This document shows, in pieces, positions 4,897-5,894 of a stretch of DNA of 5,894 nucleotides (positions are counted from its first letter, which is position 1; every line of letters begins with the position of its first letter). The notes below the pieces were generated by a model that was given only the letters and a program-made list of their open reading frames with translations, made no database searches and was not told the origin of the DNA. The position numbers were made by a program, and so were the translations under genes. Source of the DNA: Candidatus Micrarchaeaceae archaeon (GTDB taxonomy: Archaea > Micrarchaeota > Micrarchaeia > Micrarchaeales > Micrarchaeaceae); contig DAIDAQ010000012.1 in NCBI GenBank assembly GCA_027310535.1, positions 1-5,894 of the forward strand, written 5' to 3'.

Positions 4897-5595
4897 ATGA
4901 TCATCTGCGGCGGCGACGAAGCTGGCAGGGGAGCGTTTGTTGGTCCACTTGTTGTTGCCGTTGTCTCTGTCAAGAAGAGCCTCATGCATAAGCTCCCTGA
5001 GATGGGAGTGAGGGACTCGAAGTTGCTGCCAAAGAAGAGGAGGGAGCAACTCTACGGCTCTATCATGGACGTCGCAGAGGACGTCAGGGTCAGCGCCATA
5101 TCAGCAAGCGAGATAAACGAGGCGATGAAGGCTGGCGTGTCGATAAACACCCTAGAGGCGAAGCACTTCGCCATGCTGCTTGACGAGACAAAAGGGGTGA
5201 GCACCTTCTACATAGATTCTCCGGATGTTGTTGCCGAGAAGTTTGGGGTAAGGATAAAAGCACTCTCCTACTCCCAGACTTCCATACCAGGGATAAAGTC
5301 AAGGAGGGGAAGGGACGGGGCGAAGCCCATACGCATCGTTGCAGAGCACAAGGCGGATTCAAGATACCCAGTGGTTTCCGCGGCCAGCATAATAGCCAAG
5401 ATACACAGGGACCACGAGGTTGAGCGGCTGAGCAGGCTGCTGAAAATAGATCTAGGGTCTGGCTACCCCTCTGATTCAAAGACCATCGGTGCGGTGAAGG
5501 CCAACCACAGGAACGCAGAGCTCAGCCAGTACGTGCGGAAGTATTGGAAGACATCCACAAACATAAAGCAGACACACCTGCCGAACTTTGCGTGA
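4897..5595 (+). CDS. rnhB: Ribonuclease HII (archaeal RNase H2 type)
   Basis: Cleaves RNA in RNA/DNA hybrids and 5' of single ribonucleotides in DNA, with Mg or Mn. The 232 residues show the full catalytic set: Asp7 and Glu8 in GGDEAGRG, Asp107 in YIDSPD and Asp154 in AEHKADSRYPVVSAASIIAK. The GSGYPSD motif (187-193) carries the conserved Tyr190 that reads the RNA-DNA junction. The Asp107-Asp154 gap is 47 residues, against about 28-30 in Thermococcus and Archaeoglobus enzymes; the excess is a basic loop around IPGIKSRRGRDGAKP (130-144). After KYWKTS the C-terminus ends in QTHLPNFA, a possible though imperfect PCNA-interacting motif. ATG 4897 is the only in-frame ATG start after the preceding stop, and no strong Shine-Dalgarno is visible (weak cGTGtTt in register). 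It lies 12 nt after the PRC gene, so probably cotranscribed and perhaps translationally coupled. Confidence 0.97.
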   Translation: MIICGGDEAGRGAFVGPLVVAVVSVKKSLMHKLPEMGVRDSKLLPKKRREQLYGSIMDVAEDVRVSAISASEINEAMKAGVSINTLEAKHFAMLLDETKGVSTFYIDSPDVVAEKFGVRIKALSYSQTSIPGIKSRRGRDGAKPIRIVAEHKADSRYPVVSAASIIAKIHRDHEVERLSRLLKIDLGSGYPSDSKTIGAVKANHRNAELSQYVRKYWKTSTNIKQTHLPNFA

Positions 5596-5752
5596 CTGCA
5601 CAGCAGGGGCTTGACAGACTATAAACCTTCACTCCCGTCAATACGGAAGTCTCAAGTTCTTTTATGTGCTGTGCGCACTGGATATCCAAATATAGCAGAG
5701 CCGCCGCATTAACGGCAGCTGCCTTCGGGTCAATACAATTATAGCATCCCAA

Positions 5753-5770
5753 TGAAGTTCAGCAACTTCA
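5753..5770. repeat. Inverted repeat TGAAGTT-CAGC-AACTTCA
   Basis: A perfect 7-bp stem with a 4-base loop. No T-run follows, so it is not a typical terminator. It could be a dimer binding site or an RNA hairpin upstream of the gene that begins at 5872. Confidence 0.6.
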
Positions 5771-5818
5771 GCTAATCCTCTTTCCATGCAAAAGTAGTTG
5801 TGGAACCTTCACGGGAAG

Positions 5819-5827
5819 CTATAAATT
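5819..5827 (+). promoter_or_regulatory. TATA box upstream of the gene at 5872
   Basis: CTATAAATT fits the archaeal TATA consensus. It predicts transcription from about 5850 with a leader of about 22 nt. TTTTTAAG at 5843-5850 is an alternative that would make the transcript nearly leaderless, but the clear ribosome site argues for the upstream box. Confidence 0.5.
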
Positions 5828-5862
5828 TTCAAGATGCTATTGTTTTTAAGCGAAGATAGAGC

Positions 5863-5869
5863 GGCGATC
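5863..5869 (+). promoter_or_regulatory. Ribosome binding site for the gene at 5872
   Basis: GGCGATC matches GGTGATC at six of seven positions and lies 2 nt before ATG 5872, the register seen elsewhere in this window. It is the main reason to believe that a gene starts here. Confidence 0.55.
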
Positions 5870-5871
5870 TT

Positions 5872-5894
5872 ATGCCTGTCACTCAGTCCAAGGG
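5872..5894 (+). CDS. Start of a gene running off the right edge
   Basis: Only MPVTQSK plus a partial codon is visible, so the product cannot be named. Support comes from context: a strong GGCGATC ribosome site at the usual 2-nt distance, a TATA box about 45-50 nt upstream, and a gap of the size expected between transcription units. Confidence 0.5.

Larger units (their letters stand above)
5596..5871. other. Gene-free region with palindromes and promoter-like sequence
   Basis: No convincing gene is seen on either strand of this 276-bp stretch. It holds a TATA-like CTATAAAC just after rnhB (5619-5626), the abutting perfect palindromes GTGCGCAC (5671-5678) and TGGATATCCA (5679-5688), a further perfect palindrome GGCAGCTGCC (5714-5723), a hairpin (5753-5770), the 9-bp direct repeat AACCTTCAC (5624-5632 and 5804-5812), and the promoter of the next gene at its right end. 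T-rich TTCTTTT (5657-5663) is the only terminator-like run after rnhB, and it is weak. Confidence 0.6.

Noticed and set aside
4606..5479. Minus-strand frames opposite the PRC gene and rnhB (4606-5049, 5090-5479)
   Set aside because: They are antisense shadows of two well-supported genes.
5522..5752. Minus-strand 76-residue frame overlapping the end of rnhB
   Set aside because: It overlaps rnhB antisense by 74 bp, has no ribosome site in the usual register, and has a Cys/Ser/Ala-rich composition with no motif.
5690..5760. tRNA-like sequence around CTTCGGGTCAATAC
   Set aside because: It only loosely resembles a T-loop (B box); I could find no matching acceptor or anticodon stem on either strand.
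5596..5871. C/D box sRNA or CRISPR repeats in the gap after rnhB
   Set aside because: No paired C (RTGATGA) and D (CTGA) boxes at suitable spacing, and the only direct repeat is a single pair of 9-mers 180 bp apart.

Overview
The window is archaeal. TATA-box promoters replace bacterial -35/-10 elements, most start codons have a GGTGATC-like Shine-Dalgarno at one fixed distance, AGG and ATA codons dominate, and the genes include an archaeal-type RNase HII, a small PRC-barrel protein and an intein-bearing B12-dependent ribonucleotide reductase. The compact layout would suit a DPANN lineage such as Micrarchaeota, but that placement is a guess; only 'archaeon' is firm.

Left half, minus strand: positions 1-3127 are one open frame for the adenosylcobalamin-dependent (class II) ribonucleotide reductase NrdJ. 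Its C-terminus lies beyond the left edge. The frame is interrupted by a 368-residue in-frame intein (872-1975) placed directly before the catalytic thiyl-radical cysteine. The intein carries a LAGLIDADG homing endonuclease whose first catalytic Asp is replaced by Asn. Upstream of nrdJ on the same strand is an unrecognised 143-residue protein (3225-3656).

Middle: a 116-bp divergent intergenic region (3657-3772) separates the 143-residue gene from a plus-strand gene for a small beta-sandwich (CARDB/Ig-like) protein (3773-4186). This gene meets the minus-strand winged-helix regulator gene (4188-4553) tail to tail, with one base between the two stop codons.

Right half: a 79-bp AT-rich divergent promoter (4554-4632), centred on the palindrome ATTAATTAAT, separates the winged-helix gene from a plus-strand two-gene unit. 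That unit is a PRC-barrel protein (4633-4884) followed 12 nt later by RNase HII, rnhB (4897-5595). RNase HII has all its catalytic acidic residues, an unusual basic insertion and a possible C-terminal PCNA-binding motif. A gene-free 276-bp stretch (5596-5871) holds several perfect palindromes, a hairpin and promoter-like sequence, and leads to the probable first codons of another plus-strand gene (from 5872).

Together the recognised genes concern DNA precursor supply (NrdJ) and removal of RNA from DNA (RNase HII), next to a possibly self-regulated wHTH/PRC-barrel pair. I see no phage, CRISPR, toxin-antitoxin or transposon module. The mobile item is the intein.
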